A stretch of 64,000 nt of DNA from an uncultured Acetatifactor sp. (GTDB taxonomy: Bacteria; Bacillota; Clostridia; Lachnospirales; Lachnospiraceae), in contig CAKSAM010000002.1 in the NCBI GenBank assembly GCA_934436245.1, positions 72,429-136,428 of the forward strand, read 5' to 3'. Under the pieces are notes generated by a model. That model was not told the origin of the DNA and ran no database searches. It saw only the letters and a list, made by a program, of their open reading frames with translations. Every line of letters begins with the position of its first letter. Position 1 is the stretch's first letter. The translations under genes were made by a program, and so were the position numbers. Below are positions 45,205 through 54,090 of this stretch, piece after piece.

Positions 45205-45789
45205 ATGCAATTCAAAAGAATGTTTACCTCAGATGCCTATAAGGGAACCCACGGGTACCTTCGCACACAGAAAAATTATGAGATCTTAAGAACGGTGCTT
45301 TATTTTGCCATCTCTCTGTCTTTGTTTATCGCAGGATGGGTCAGCACCGGAAGTCGTGAGAATCTGTTGACGATCGTAGCAGTGCTGGGATGCCTTCCGG
45401 CCTGCAAAAGTCTGGTGGAAATGTTCATGTTCTTACGCTATAAAGGCTGTGATGAAAAGGATGCGGCTCAGATTGCAGCGCATGCAGGCGGTCTTACCGG
45501 TCTTTACGATATGGTCTTTACTTCCTATGAGAAAAATTATGTCATCCATCATCTGACGGTCTGCGGCAATACCGTCTGTGGCTATACCACAGATCCAAAG
45601 TTTGCGGAACAGGCTTTTTATAAGCACATTCAGGATATTCTGAAAAAAGACAATTACAGAGAAGTCTCTGTAAAAATATTTAACGATCTGGACAAGTATC
45701 TGAAAAGATGCGAACAGTTAAAAGAACTTCCCACACAGCCGGAACTGTCAGCCGGGATCTGTCAGACCCTTAAGAGCGTATCTCTGTAA
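45205..45789 (+). CDS. Unrecognised membrane-associated protein
   Basis: The 194-residue protein has two membrane segments (about 28-50 and 57-75, the second holding PACKSLVEMFMFL) and a soluble C-terminal domain with several cysteines and a helical end. I do not recognise the family. AAAGGAG lies before the ATG. It is set between two pseudouridine synthase genes in one operon, yet nothing in it suggests an RNA-related role. Confidence 0.75.
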   Translation: MQFKRMFTSDAYKGTHGYLRTQKNYEILRTVLYFAISLSLFIAGWVSTGSRENLLTIVAVLGCLPACKSLVEMFMFLRYKGCDEKDAAQIAAHAGGLTGLYDMVFTSYEKNYVIHHLTVCGNTVCGYTTDPKFAEQAFYKHIQDILKKDNYREVSVKIFNDLDKYLKRCEQLKELPTQPELSAGICQTLKSVSL

Positions 45790-45819
45790 CAATTTTTTAA
45801 AAAAGCAGGGGGATCTTTT

Positions 45820-46842
45820 ATGCAATTACTTACCATTGGCAAAAATCAGGCGGGCCAGCGTCTGGATAAATTCTTAAAAAAAGCATTGCCGAACGCAGGC
45901 ACCGGATTTCTATACAAGATGCTGCGTAAGAAAAATATTACCTTAAACGGAAAGAAAGCGGAAGGAAAAGAGATCCTGGCCCAGGGCGATGAAGTAAAAT
46001 GTTTTTTCTCCGAAGAAACGTTTGCCACGCTGTCCGGTGCCGGAAGCGCCGAGGATACCTCTGATTACCGGAAGGCTTACCGTTCTTTAAAAGAGATCGG
46101 CGTTCTCTATGAGGATGAAGATATCCTGTTGTTAAATAAGCCGGTTGGCGTACTGACCCAGAAAGCGAAACCGGAGGATCTTTCATTAAATGAATGGCTG
46201 ATCGGTCATCTGCTGGCTACAGGAGCCATCAGGGAAGAGGATCTTACCACCTTTCATCCGTCGGTCTGCAACCGTCTTGACCGCAATACCAGTGGCATCG
46301 TCCTGTGTGGAAAAACACTGGCTGGTTCCCAGGCGCTCAGCCAGATCATCAAGGAACGTACGGTGAAAAAGTATTACCAGACGGTCTGCAAGGGCAAGAT
46401 TTTACAGGAGAGCACGCTGGAAGGCTATCTCTGTAAAGACGAACGTACCAACACTGTACAGATCTTTTCCGAGAAGCCCGAAGCTATGGAAGAGGCTTCC
46501 TATATTCAGACAATCTACACCCCCAACGCCGTGGCGGGAGAATATACGTTACTGACCGTAGAACTGGTCACCGGCAAAACCCATCAGATCCGTGCCCATC
46601 TGGCAAGCACTGGGCATCCGTTACTGGGAGACACCAAATACGGAGACAGTAAATTAAATCGTAAAATGCAGTCGGCGTTTTCTCTGCATCATCAGCTGTT
46701 GCATGCAGGCAGGATCCATTTCCCTCAGGCCTCCGAAGGGGCGCTTGCGAAGGTCAGCGACAAGACGTTTACGGCACCGCTGCCCAGACAATTTGCCGAA
46801 ATCCTGCAGGCTTTGAATCTGATGCCGGACAGTGCCTGTTAG
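45820..46842 (+). CDS. Pseudouridine synthase, RluC/RluD family
   Basis: The 340-residue enzyme has an S4 domain (AGQRLDKFLKKALPNAGTGF) and the RluA-type catalytic motif NRLDRNTSGIVL with the active-site Asp, then KTHQIRAHLASTGHPLLGD. It should make pseudouridines in 23S rRNA. The exact positions cannot be told from sequence. It lies 30 bases behind the unknown membrane protein and 18 before recU. Confidence 0.92.
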   Translation: MQLLTIGKNQAGQRLDKFLKKALPNAGTGFLYKMLRKKNITLNGKKAEGKEILAQGDEVKCFFSEETFATLSGAGSAEDTSDYRKAYRSLKEIGVLYEDEDILLLNKPVGVLTQKAKPEDLSLNEWLIGHLLATGAIREEDLTTFHPSVCNRLDRNTSGIVLCGKTLAGSQALSQIIKERTVKKYYQTVCKGKILQESTLEGYLCKDERTNTVQIFSEKPEAMEEASYIQTIYTPNAVAGEYTLLTVELVTGKTHQIRAHLASTGHPLLGDTKYGDSKLNRKMQSAFSLHHQLLHAGRIHFPQASEGALAKVSDKTFTAPLPRQFAEILQALNLMPDSAC

Positions 46843-46860
46843 AAAGGAAGAACATTACCT

Positions 46861-47397
46861 ATGGCAACCTGGAATACCCGTGGTCTTCGGGGATCTACGT
46901 TAGAAGACATGGTCAATCGTACCAATGAAAAATATGCAGAAGCCGGTCTGGCACTGATCCAGAAGATCCCCACCCCCATTACCCCTGTCAAAATGGATAA
47001 GGAGAGCCGCCAGATCACGCTTGCCTTTTTCGAACAAAAAAGTACCGTTGACTATATCGGGGTGGTGCAGGGCATTCCGGTATGCTTCGATGCTAAGGAA
47101 TGTGCGGTGGACACTTTTTCACTGCAGAATATTCACCCTCATCAGGTAGAGTTCATGCGACAATTTGAGAAACAGGGAGGAATTGCCTTTTTTCTGATTT
47201 TCTACAGTCACAAGGATCTGCTATATTATCTCCCTTATGAAATGCTCCGTTATTTCTGGGACAGAGCCCAGGAAGGCGGCAGAAAAAGCTTTCGTTTTGA
47301 AGAACTGAATCCGGAGTATATTATTCCGAAACATCAGGGAATCCTGGTACCTTATCTTGATATTCTGAAAAAAGACCTGGAAGACCGGGAAGATTGA
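46861..47397 (+). CDS. recU: Holliday junction resolvase RecU
   Basis: Cuts four-way junctions symmetrically and is the Firmicutes counterpart of RuvC, completing RuvAB encoded 27 kb away. The 178 residues have the N-terminal NTRGLRGSTLEDMVN, the metal-binding Asp in KSTVDYIGV and the PDxK-like FDAKECAVDTF with the catalytic Lys. There is no long stalk insert. It is the last gene of this operon. Confidence 0.93.
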   Translation: MATWNTRGLRGSTLEDMVNRTNEKYAEAGLALIQKIPTPITPVKMDKESRQITLAFFEQKSTVDYIGVVQGIPVCFDAKECAVDTFSLQNIHPHQVEFMRQFEKQGGIAFFLIFYSHKDLLYYLPYEMLRYFWDRAQEGGRKSFRFEELNPEYIIPKHQGILVPYLDILKKDLEDRED

Positions 47398-47420
47398 TAT
47401 TTTTAAGGATGTTTTTTGCC

Positions 47421-47449
47421 TTGACAGCAGAGAGGTCTCCTAGTATACT
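47421..47449 (+). promoter_or_regulatory. Consensus promoter of the histidine operon
   Basis: TTGACA (47421-47426), a 17-base spacer and TATACT (47444-47449). The leader to hisZ is about 70 bases and has no T-box. Confidence 0.8.
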
Positions 47450-47464
47450 ACAAATAGTTTCGCA

Positions 47465-47488
47465 TGCTACTATGATAATATGGTAGCA
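47465..47488 (+). promoter_or_regulatory. Hairpin in the his leader
   Basis: TGCTAC (47465-47470) pairs with GTAGCA (47483-47488), extended by weak A-T pairs. It could bind a repressor as DNA or shape the leader. Confidence 0.35.
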
Positions 47489-47525
47489 CGTTAATATATT
47501 AAAGCGAACGAATTGAGGGATGCAT

Positions 47526-48671
47526 ATGAATAACAGACTTTTACATACGCCGGAGGGTGTCCGGGACATTTACGGCAAGGAATATGCTAAGAAACTGGTA
47601 GTAGAGCAGAAGCTGCAGAAAGCGATCCATTGTTTCGGATACGAAGATATCCAGACCCCTTCCATTGAGTTTTTTGATGTCTTCTCCAAAGAGATCGGAA
47701 CTACTCCCAGCAAGGAGTTGTATAAGTTTTTTGACAAAGAAGGAAATACTCTGGTGCTGCGTCCGGATTTCACGCCGTCCATTGCCCGTTGTGCGGCAAA
47801 ATATTTTATGGAAGAAAAGGTACCCTTGCGTTTCAGCTATAACGGCAATACCTTTACCAATACTTCCAACCTGCAGGGGAAATTAAAAGAAGTGACCCAG
47901 ATGGGTGCGGAGCTCATCGGGGATCCTTCCGTAGAAGCGGATGCAGAAGTCATCAGTATGGTGATCGAAGCCTTGAAGAGTGCGGGACTGACCAGATTTC
48001 AGGTGACCATCGGAGAGGTGGATTATTTCCGCGGCCTCTGTGAGGAAGCAGGTCTGGATGAGGATACGGAAAAGGAACTCCGTTCCTGTATCTCCGGCAA
48101 GAACTTTTTCGCTGCGCAGGAACTGCTGGAACAGAAGCAGATCCCGGAGCCGTATCATGGCATTTTATTAAAGCTGGCAGATATGTTTGAAAACATAGAA
48201 TCTCTGGAGGATGCCAAAGCACTGGTGAAAAATGACCGTTCTCTGCAGGCCATTGCAAGACTGGAAAAGTTAAAGGAGCGGTTAGAGCAGTACGGGGTAG
48301 TGGAATACATTTCCTTCGATCTCGGAATGCTCAGCAAATATCAGTACTATACCGGCATTGTTTTTAAGGCCTATACCTATGGCATCGGCGATGCAGTGGT
48401 AAAGGGCGGCCGTTACGATAATCTGCTCAAGAGGTTCGGTAAAGATGCGGCAGCCATCGGTTTTGTCATTGTCATTGATGATCTGCTGGAGGCATTGTCC
48501 CGTCAGAAGGTGACTATCGATATTCCCTCTTCCGGTAAAGTATTGTATTACCGTGCAGGAGATGAAGCCGATTATCTGGCAAAGCTGGCAGAAGCCACAA
48601 GCTTACGCAAGAAAGGCATCTCTACCGTGCTTTCTCCGGAGACCATAGAAAGTGAGGAGGCAGATCAATAA
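47526..48671 (+). CDS. hisZ: ATP phosphoribosyltransferase regulatory subunit
   Basis: HisZ resembles histidyl-tRNA synthetase and activates the short HisG. ATG 47526 leaves GAGGGA at five bases, while ATG 47520 overlaps it. The 381 residues show the class II synthetase motif TPEGVRDIYGKEY, motif 2-like LRPDFTPSIAR and a family loop YYTGIVFKAYTYG. It lacks the anticodon-binding domain of true HisRS. Its last base overlaps the hisG start. Confidence 0.93.
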   Translation: MNNRLLHTPEGVRDIYGKEYAKKLVVEQKLQKAIHCFGYEDIQTPSIEFFDVFSKEIGTTPSKELYKFFDKEGNTLVLRPDFTPSIARCAAKYFMEEKVPLRFSYNGNTFTNTSNLQGKLKEVTQMGAELIGDPSVEADAEVISMVIEALKSAGLTRFQVTIGEVDYFRGLCEEAGLDEDTEKELRSCISGKNFFAAQELLEQKQIPEPYHGILLKLADMFENIESLEDAKALVKNDRSLQAIARLEKLKERLEQYGVVEYISFDLGMLSKYQYYTGIVFKAYTYGIGDAVVKGGRYDNLLKRFGKDAAAIGFVIVIDDLLEALSRQKVTIDIPSSGKVLYYRAGDEADYLAKLAEATSLRKKGISTVLSPETIESEEADQ

Positions 48672-49327
48672 TGAGTGAAGAAAGATATCTTACGTTTGCC
48701 CTGGGAAAGGGCAGACTTGCCAAAAAGACACTGGAGCTATTCGAACAGATCGGCATTACCTGTGAAGAAATGAAAGATAAAGATACCAGAAAGCTGATAT
48801 TCGTCAACGAAGAATACAAATTACGTTTCTTCCTGGCAAAAGGTCCGGATGTTCCCACTTATGTAGAGTACGGTGCTGCAGACATCGGCGTGGTGGGGAA
48901 GGACACCATTCTGGAGGAGAACCGGAATGTCTATGAAGTACTCGATCTGGGGTTTGGCAAATGCCGCATGTGTGTGTGCGGTCCTGCTTCCGCCAGAGAA
49001 TTGTTGAAGCACCATGAACGGATCCGTGTAGCCAGCAAATATCCCAATATCGCCAGAGAATATTTTTACAATAAAAAGCATCAGACCGTGGATATCATCA
49101 AATTGAACGGCTCTGTGGAGTTGGGACCTCTGGTGGAACTGTCTGATGTCATCGTGGATATTGTGGAGACCGGTTCCACGTTAAAAGAAAACGGTCTGGA
49201 GGTTCTGGAAGAGGTATGTCCTCTGTCGGCCCGCATGATCGTCAATCCGGTTAGCATGCAGATGGAAGCCGACCGTATCCGCAAACTGGTAGGTGCCATC
49301 CGCGAGCAATTAAAAAAACAGGCCTGA
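48671..49327 (+). CDS. hisG: ATP phosphoribosyltransferase, short form
   Basis: First step of histidine synthesis. The 218-residue form lacks the C-terminal regulatory domain and so needs HisZ, encoded directly upstream with a one-base TAATG overlap. Motifs include FALGKGRLAKKTLELFEQIG, EYGAADIGVVGKDTI and the phosphate loop DIVETGSTLKENGL. This matches the HisZ-dependent type of Bacillus and Lactococcus. Confidence 0.97.
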   Translation: MSEERYLTFALGKGRLAKKTLELFEQIGITCEEMKDKDTRKLIFVNEEYKLRFFLAKGPDVPTYVEYGAADIGVVGKDTILEENRNVYEVLDLGFGKCRMCVCGPASARELLKHHERIRVASKYPNIAREYFYNKKHQTVDIIKLNGSVELGPLVELSDVIVDIVETGSTLKENGLEVLEEVCPLSARMIVNPVSMQMEADRIRKLVGAIREQLKKQA

Positions 49328-49403
49328 CCGGATTCTTTCGGAAAGATAAAAAAAATAAAACAAATAAGCATTAACAGAATAACAGGTAAAGGAGAGTACC
49401 GTC

Positions 49404-50696
49404 ATGAGAATCGTTGCATTGAATAAAGAATCAAAGCAGAGCATTTTGAACGACCTCTTAAAGAGAAGCCCGAACAATTATTCCCAGTATGAGAGCACTG
49501 TAAATCAGATCATCGAAAAGGTCAGAGCCGAGGGCGATAAGGCCTTGTTCGACTATACATTACAGTTTGATAAGTTTACATTGACCGCAGAAAACATCCG
49601 TGTCACAAAGGAAGAGATTGCAGAAGCTTATGCGCAGATGGATGAGAAGCTGATTGAAGTGATCAGACAGTCTGCGGAAAATATCCGTGCCTTTCATCAG
49701 AAGCAGCTTCGTAACAGCTGGTTTGATGCCAAGCCTGACGGTACGATCTTAGGTATGAAGATCACCGCCATTGAAAAAGCCGGTGTCTATGTGCCCGGTG
49801 GAAAAGCCGCTTACCCCTCCAGCGTATTGATGAATGTGATCCCTGCCAAGGTAGCCGGTGTAGATGAGATCATTATGACCACCCCTCCCGGAAAAGACGG
49901 TAAGGTCAATCCCGGTACTCTGGTAGCCGCTGATATTGCAGGCGTGGATACCATCTATAAAGTGGGCGGTGCACAGGCCATCGCAGCCATGGCTTTTGGA
50001 ACTGAGTCTGTACCCAAGGTCGACAAGATCACCGGTCCCGGCAACATTTTCGTAGCTCTTGCCAAAAAAGCAGTCTACGGATATGTCAGCATTGATTCCA
50101 TTGCAGGTCCCAGTGAGATCCTGGTGCTGGCGGATGAGACCGCAACACCCAGATATGTTGCAGCGGATCTGTTGTCTCAGGCAGAGCATGATGAGCTGGC
50201 AAGTGCCATTCTGATCACCACTTCCAAGGAACTGGCTGAAAAAGTTTCTGAAGAAGTGGATGGTTTTGTAAAAGTGCTGGAGCGTGCTCCCATTATCCAG
50301 AAATCTCTGGACAATTACGGATACATTCTGTTAGCTGACAGCATGGAAGATGCCATCTCCGCCGCCAACGCTATTGCTTCTGAACACTTAGAGATCATTA
50401 CGAAGAATCCTTTTGACACTATGACCCGTATCCGCAATGCCGGTGCCATTTTCCTGGGAGAGTATGCTTCCGAACCTCTGGGAGATTATTTCGCAGGTCC
50501 GAACCACATCCTGCCTACCAACGGTACTGCACGGTTCTTTTCCCCGGTAAATGTAGATGACTTTATCAAGAAGACCAGTATCATTTCTTATTCCAGACAG
50601 GCACTGGAAAAGGTACATACACAGATTGAGACTTTTGCAAAAAGCGAAGGCTTGACCGCACACGCAAACAGTATTAAAGTTAGATTTGAAGATTAA
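49404..50696 (+). CDS. hisD: Histidinol dehydrogenase
   Basis: Oxidises histidinol to histidine in two NAD steps with zinc. The 430 residues contain GVYVPGGKAAYPSSVLMN, the signature KITGPGNIFVALAK with GPSEILVLAD, and QAEHDELASAILIT near the zinc site. The C-terminal NHILPTNGTARFF is also conserved. It follows hisG by 76 bases with GGAGAG before the ATG. Confidence 0.97.
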   Translation: MRIVALNKESKQSILNDLLKRSPNNYSQYESTVNQIIEKVRAEGDKALFDYTLQFDKFTLTAENIRVTKEEIAEAYAQMDEKLIEVIRQSAENIRAFHQKQLRNSWFDAKPDGTILGMKITAIEKAGVYVPGGKAAYPSSVLMNVIPAKVAGVDEIIMTTPPGKDGKVNPGTLVAADIAGVDTIYKVGGAQAIAAMAFGTESVPKVDKITGPGNIFVALAKKAVYGYVSIDSIAGPSEILVLADETATPRYVAADLLSQAEHDELASAILITTSKELAEKVSEEVDGFVKVLERAPIIQKSLDNYGYILLADSMEDAISAANAIASEHLEIITKNPFDTMTRIRNAGAIFLGEYASEPLGDYFAGPNHILPTNGTARFFSPVNVDDFIKKTSIISYSRQALEKVHTQIETFAKSEGLTAHANSIKVRFED

Positions 50697-50728
50697 CAGC
50701 AGGGTTGATGAAAGGCATGGAGATTTTT

Positions 50729-51316
50729 ATGGAACGTAAAGCAACTGTAACACGCACAACAAAAGAGACCGACATTGCTGTCACCTTAAATCTGGACGGC
50801 AGCGGAAAAGCCAATCTGTCTACCGGCATCGGATTTTTTGATCATATGCTTGATGGCTTTGCAAGACATGGTTTTTTTGATCTGGAATGCAAGGTAAAGG
50901 GTGATCTGCAGGTAGACGGACACCACACGGTGGAAGATACCGGCATTGTCCTCGGAGAAGCTATTAAAAAGGCCGTGGGAGACAAAAAAGGCATCAACCG
51001 TTACGGTTATTTTATCCTGCCCATGGATGAAGTGCTTGCTTTATGTGCCGTTGACTTAAGTGGTCGTCCTTATCTTAATTTTGAATGTGAATTCACCGTA
51101 CCGAAGGTGGGTGGGCTGGATACCGAACTGGTGAAAGAATTTTTCTATGCTGTATCTTACAGTGCCGGTATGAATCTACATATCAAGATGCTTTCCACCG
51201 GCAATAATCATCATATGATCGAGGCGATGTTCAAAGCATTTGCCAAGGCGCTGGATCAGGCCGTTTCCTATAATCCGAAGGTAACGGATGTCTTAAGCAC
51301 CAAAGGAAGTCTGTAA
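50729..51316 (+). CDS. hisB: Imidazoleglycerol-phosphate dehydratase
   Basis: Dehydrates imidazoleglycerol phosphate with two metal ions. I choose ATG 50729 (GGAG six bases upstream) over the earlier TTG. The 195 residues hold the metal motifs FFDHMLDGFARH, DGHHTVEDTGI and NNHHMIEAMFKA. It is the single-function form without the phosphatase domain of enteric HisB. It lies 32 bases behind hisD. Confidence 0.96.
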   Translation: MERKATVTRTTKETDIAVTLNLDGSGKANLSTGIGFFDHMLDGFARHGFFDLECKVKGDLQVDGHHTVEDTGIVLGEAIKKAVGDKKGINRYGYFILPMDEVLALCAVDLSGRPYLNFECEFTVPKVGGLDTELVKEFFYAVSYSAGMNLHIKMLSTGNNHHMIEAMFKAFAKALDQAVSYNPKVTDVLSTKGSL

Positions 51317-51373
51317 GAAAATAAAGTACCTGCGGCCTAAACTGTGCAGGTATAGAAAGGTACGAGGATTACT

Positions 51374-52660
51374 ATGATCATCAAGAAATTTGTTCCCTGT
51401 ATTTATTTATATCACGAGCATGCGGTAAGAAACCTTAAGGATACCACTATCGTAGATACGGATCCTGTCCGTCTGGCAGATTATTACTGTGAACACAACG
51501 CCGATGAGCTGATCGTGTTCGATATGTCCGAGGGGGATGCAGAGCATGATGCCGCACTGGATATTATCAAGGAAATCTGTGCCAGAGCAGAAGTGGATGT
51601 CATCGGTGCCGGTCATGTCAAGCGCATGGAGGACATTAAGAAATTACTTTATGCCGGATGTAAAAAAGCGGTTCTCGATTATGAGAAAGAGAGTAATATT
51701 GAGATTACAGAGGAAGTCTCTCTGAAGTTCGGTAAGGATAAGATTCTCATCTCTTACAACGATTCTGCTATTCTGGAAGCCCAGAAGGAACGCATTGAAA
51801 AATATATCTCTGCCATGATCCTTATGAACCCTCATCAGATCAGAGAGACTCAGAGCATCCTGTCTCTGCCGTTTTTTGTGCAGATCAATCAGGTAGCATT
51901 GAATAAATTATTGGAGATCTTCGCTTACGAAAATGTATGTGGTGTTACCGGTAACACCATCAATGATAATGTAAAAGAAATCGTTGCGCTGAAGGATCTG
52001 TGCCGGGAGAACGATATTCCCATTGAATCCTTCCAGGCTGCTTACAAGTGGGAAGATTTCAAGAAGAACAGTGATGGCATGGTGCCTGTCATCGTACAGG
52101 ATTACCGGACTCAGGAAGTTCTGATGATGGCTTATATGAATGAGGAAGCTTACGAGCAGACCCTGAAGCTGGGCAAGATGACCTATTATAGCAGAAGCCG
52201 TCAGGAATTGTGGCTGAAGGGCCTGACCAGTGGGCACTACCAGTATGTGAAGGAGCTTGTGGCCGACTGTGATATGGACACGATCCTTGCGAAAGTATCC
52301 CAGATCGGTGCAGCCTGTCATACTGGAAGCCGGAGCTGCTTCTTTAACGAGATCACGAAAAAGGATTATGAGGAAAGCAGCAATCCTTTACAGGTATTTG
52401 AGGAAGTCTTCGATGTGATCAAGGACCGCAAGGTACACCCTAAGGAAGGTTCTTATACCAATTACCTGTTCGACAAAGGCATTGATAAGATCCTGAAAAA
52501 ACTGGGTGAGGAAGCCACAGAGATCGTTATTGCCGCCAAGAATCCCAACCCCAACGAGGTCAAATACGAGATCAGCGATTTCCTGTATCATATGATGGTG
52601 CTGATGGCAGAAAAGGATGTCACCTGGGAAGAGATCACTACAGAGCTTGCGAACCGTTGA
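51374..52660 (+). CDS. hisIE: HisI-HisE protein with N-terminal HisF-like barrel
   Basis: A three-part fusion of 428 residues. Residues 1-215 align with His[21 protein letters not shown] and the following [18 protein letters not shown]. The first catalytic Asp is Tyr11 (CIYL for CLDV) and the second appears to be Asn129, so it is probably inactive as a cyclase. Residues 230-325 are phosphoribosyl-AMP cyclohydrolase ([34 protein letters not shown]). Residues 342-428 are phosphoribosyl-ATP pyrophosphatase ([27 protein letters not shown]). The two C-terminal enzymes look intact. A true HisF and HisH are not in this window. Confidence 0.93.
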   Translation: MIIKKFVPCIYLYHEHAVRNLKDTTIVDTDPVRLADYYCEHNADELIVFDMSEGDAEHDAALDIIKEICARAEVDVIGAGHVKRMEDIKKLLYAGCKKAVLDYEKESNIEITEEVSLKFGKDKILISYNDSAILEAQKERIEKYISAMILMNPHQIRETQSILSLPFFVQINQVALNKLLEIFAYENVCGVTGNTINDNVKEIVALKDLCRENDIPIESFQAAYKWEDFKKNSDGMVPVIVQDYRTQEVLMMAYMNEEAYEQTLKLGKMTYYSRSRQELWLKGLTSGHYQYVKELVADCDMDTILAKVSQIGAACHTGSRSCFFNEITKKDYEESSNPLQVFEEVFDVIKDRKVHPKEGSYTNYLFDKGIDKILKKLGEEATEIVIAAKNPNPNEVKYEISDFLYHMMVLMAEKDVTWEEITTELANR

Positions 52661-52937
52661 CCGCAGTTTCCACCCAGGTCTTAAGATAAGTGCCGTAATC
52701 CACGTTGGTGACATAGTGCAACACCTGATCCATGGAGATTCCGGCAAAGCATTTGTCCTTTTGATCCAACAATATGATCGTAAGTAATAAGACTCCGGCC
52801 AGAGCAAGGCGGATTTTGAATGTACCGTTACCGGAAGATACGGTGGGTTCGGATTCCTTTTGTTCTGGCCGTATTTCTGTCTGTCTGCGCATCTGCACTA
52901 AAAGATCTTCTTGGTGTCTGTTATCCCGTTTTTCCAT
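52638..52937 (-). CDS. Small membrane protein, unrecognised
   Basis: The 99-residue protein has a polar charged N-terminus (1-42), one membrane segment (about 43-60) and a short outer domain. GAGG lies eight bases before the ATG on the minus strand, which supports translation. Its last 23 bases overlap the end of hisIE on the other strand. The function is unknown. Confidence 0.55.
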   Translation of the reverse strand: MEKRDNRHQEDLLVQMRRQTEIRPEQKESEPTVSSGNGTFKIRLALAGVLLLTIILLDQKDKCFAGISMDQVLHYVTNVDYGTYLKTWVETAVNGSQAL

Positions 52938-53139
52938 ATATAAGCCTCATACTTTTCCATAACATGTAAGTCATCCTTGCAGTTCATTTTTATGTTCCTT
53001 TTGGTACTGGCAGAACTTCATTTTATAAGGTATAATAATTATTATTCAGAGCCATGTAAGCATCATGAGCAAAACGGGAACTCTGAAGGAGTTTTTTGCG
53101 AATGAAGTTCTGAATAGTTTAGTAGATCCAGGAGAAATT

Positions 53140-54090
53140 ATGTCAACACAAAACGGAAAAGATTTAGCATCAAAAATAAAAACAAATGTCCAAAAGGTGC
53201 TGGTAGGAAAAGAAGAAGTGACAATCCTTCTCCTGACAGCATTACTTGCCGATGGTCATGTCCTTCTGGAGGATGTTCCCGGCACCGGCAAGACAAAGCT
53301 TGCAAAAGCACTGGCAAAGTCCTTAAATGCAGGATTTTCCAGAATTCAGTTTACGCCGGATCTGTTGCCCGGTGACATCACCGGCATTAATGTCTATGAC
53401 AGGCAGAAAAATGAGTTTACCCTGCGGAAGGGACCGGTATTTACGAATATATTGCTGGCGGATGAATTGAATCGTGCCACTCCGAGAACTCAGTCGGGAC
53501 TTCTGGAATGTATGGAAGAGCGGCAGGTAACTATCGATGGTGTCTCTTATACGCCGGGAGAGCCATTCTTTGTCATTGCCACGGAGAATCCCATTGAAAG
53601 TGCAGGCGTCTTTCCTCTGCCGGAAGCACAGTTAGACCGTTTTTTAATGAAATTGTCCATGAAGCTTCCCACCAGAGAAGAGGAACTCCGGATCCTGGAG
53701 CTGTATATGGAGGAAGATCCTTTGCATACCTTAACCCCTGTAGTCTCCCTGGAAGAACTTCTGACTGCCCGGATGGAGGCAGCCAGGATATTCGTTCATC
53801 CCTGCATCCGTGAATATATGGTGCAGATTTCAGAGGCCACCAGATGTTCGGATGGTATTCTGGCAGGGATCAGTCCCAGAGGCACCCTGGGGCTTTTGCG
53901 ATGTGTCAAAGCCTATGCATATCTGCAGGGTCGTTCCTATGTGATTCCGGATGATGTGCGTACTCTGGCAGTTCCGGTGTTGGCTCACAGGCTGGTATGC
54001 AGTTTTGGCTCCGATACCGGTTCCACTGCAGATAGAATGGAAGCCATTCTTTCTTCCGTTCCCGTCCCTACGGAAAGGTTTGAACCATGA
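53140..54090 (+). CDS. MoxR family AAA+ ATPase
   Basis: MoxR ATPases act as chaperones that help mature membrane or metal-dependent proteins. ATG 53140 has GGAG seven bases upstream, giving the usual 316 residues, while the longer frame adds 25 unconserved residues. Motifs: Walker A EDVPGTGKTKLAKAL, Walker B LLADELNRA, sensor ATENPIES and the arginine GISPRGTLGLLR. It overlaps the DUF58 gene by four bases (ATGA). Confidence 0.93.
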   Translation: MSTQNGKDLASKIKTNVQKVLVGKEEVTILLLTALLADGHVLLEDVPGTGKTKLAKALAKSLNAGFSRIQFTPDLLPGDITGINVYDRQKNEFTLRKGPVFTNILLADELNRATPRTQSGLLECMEERQVTIDGVSYTPGEPFFVIATENPIESAGVFPLPEAQLDRFLMKLSMKLPTREEELRILELYMEEDPLHTLTPVVSLEELLTARMEAARIFVHPCIREYMVQISEATRCSDGILAGISPRGTLGLLRCVKAYAYLQGRSYVIPDDVRTLAVPVLAHRLVCSFGSDTGSTADRMEAILSSVPVPTERFEP

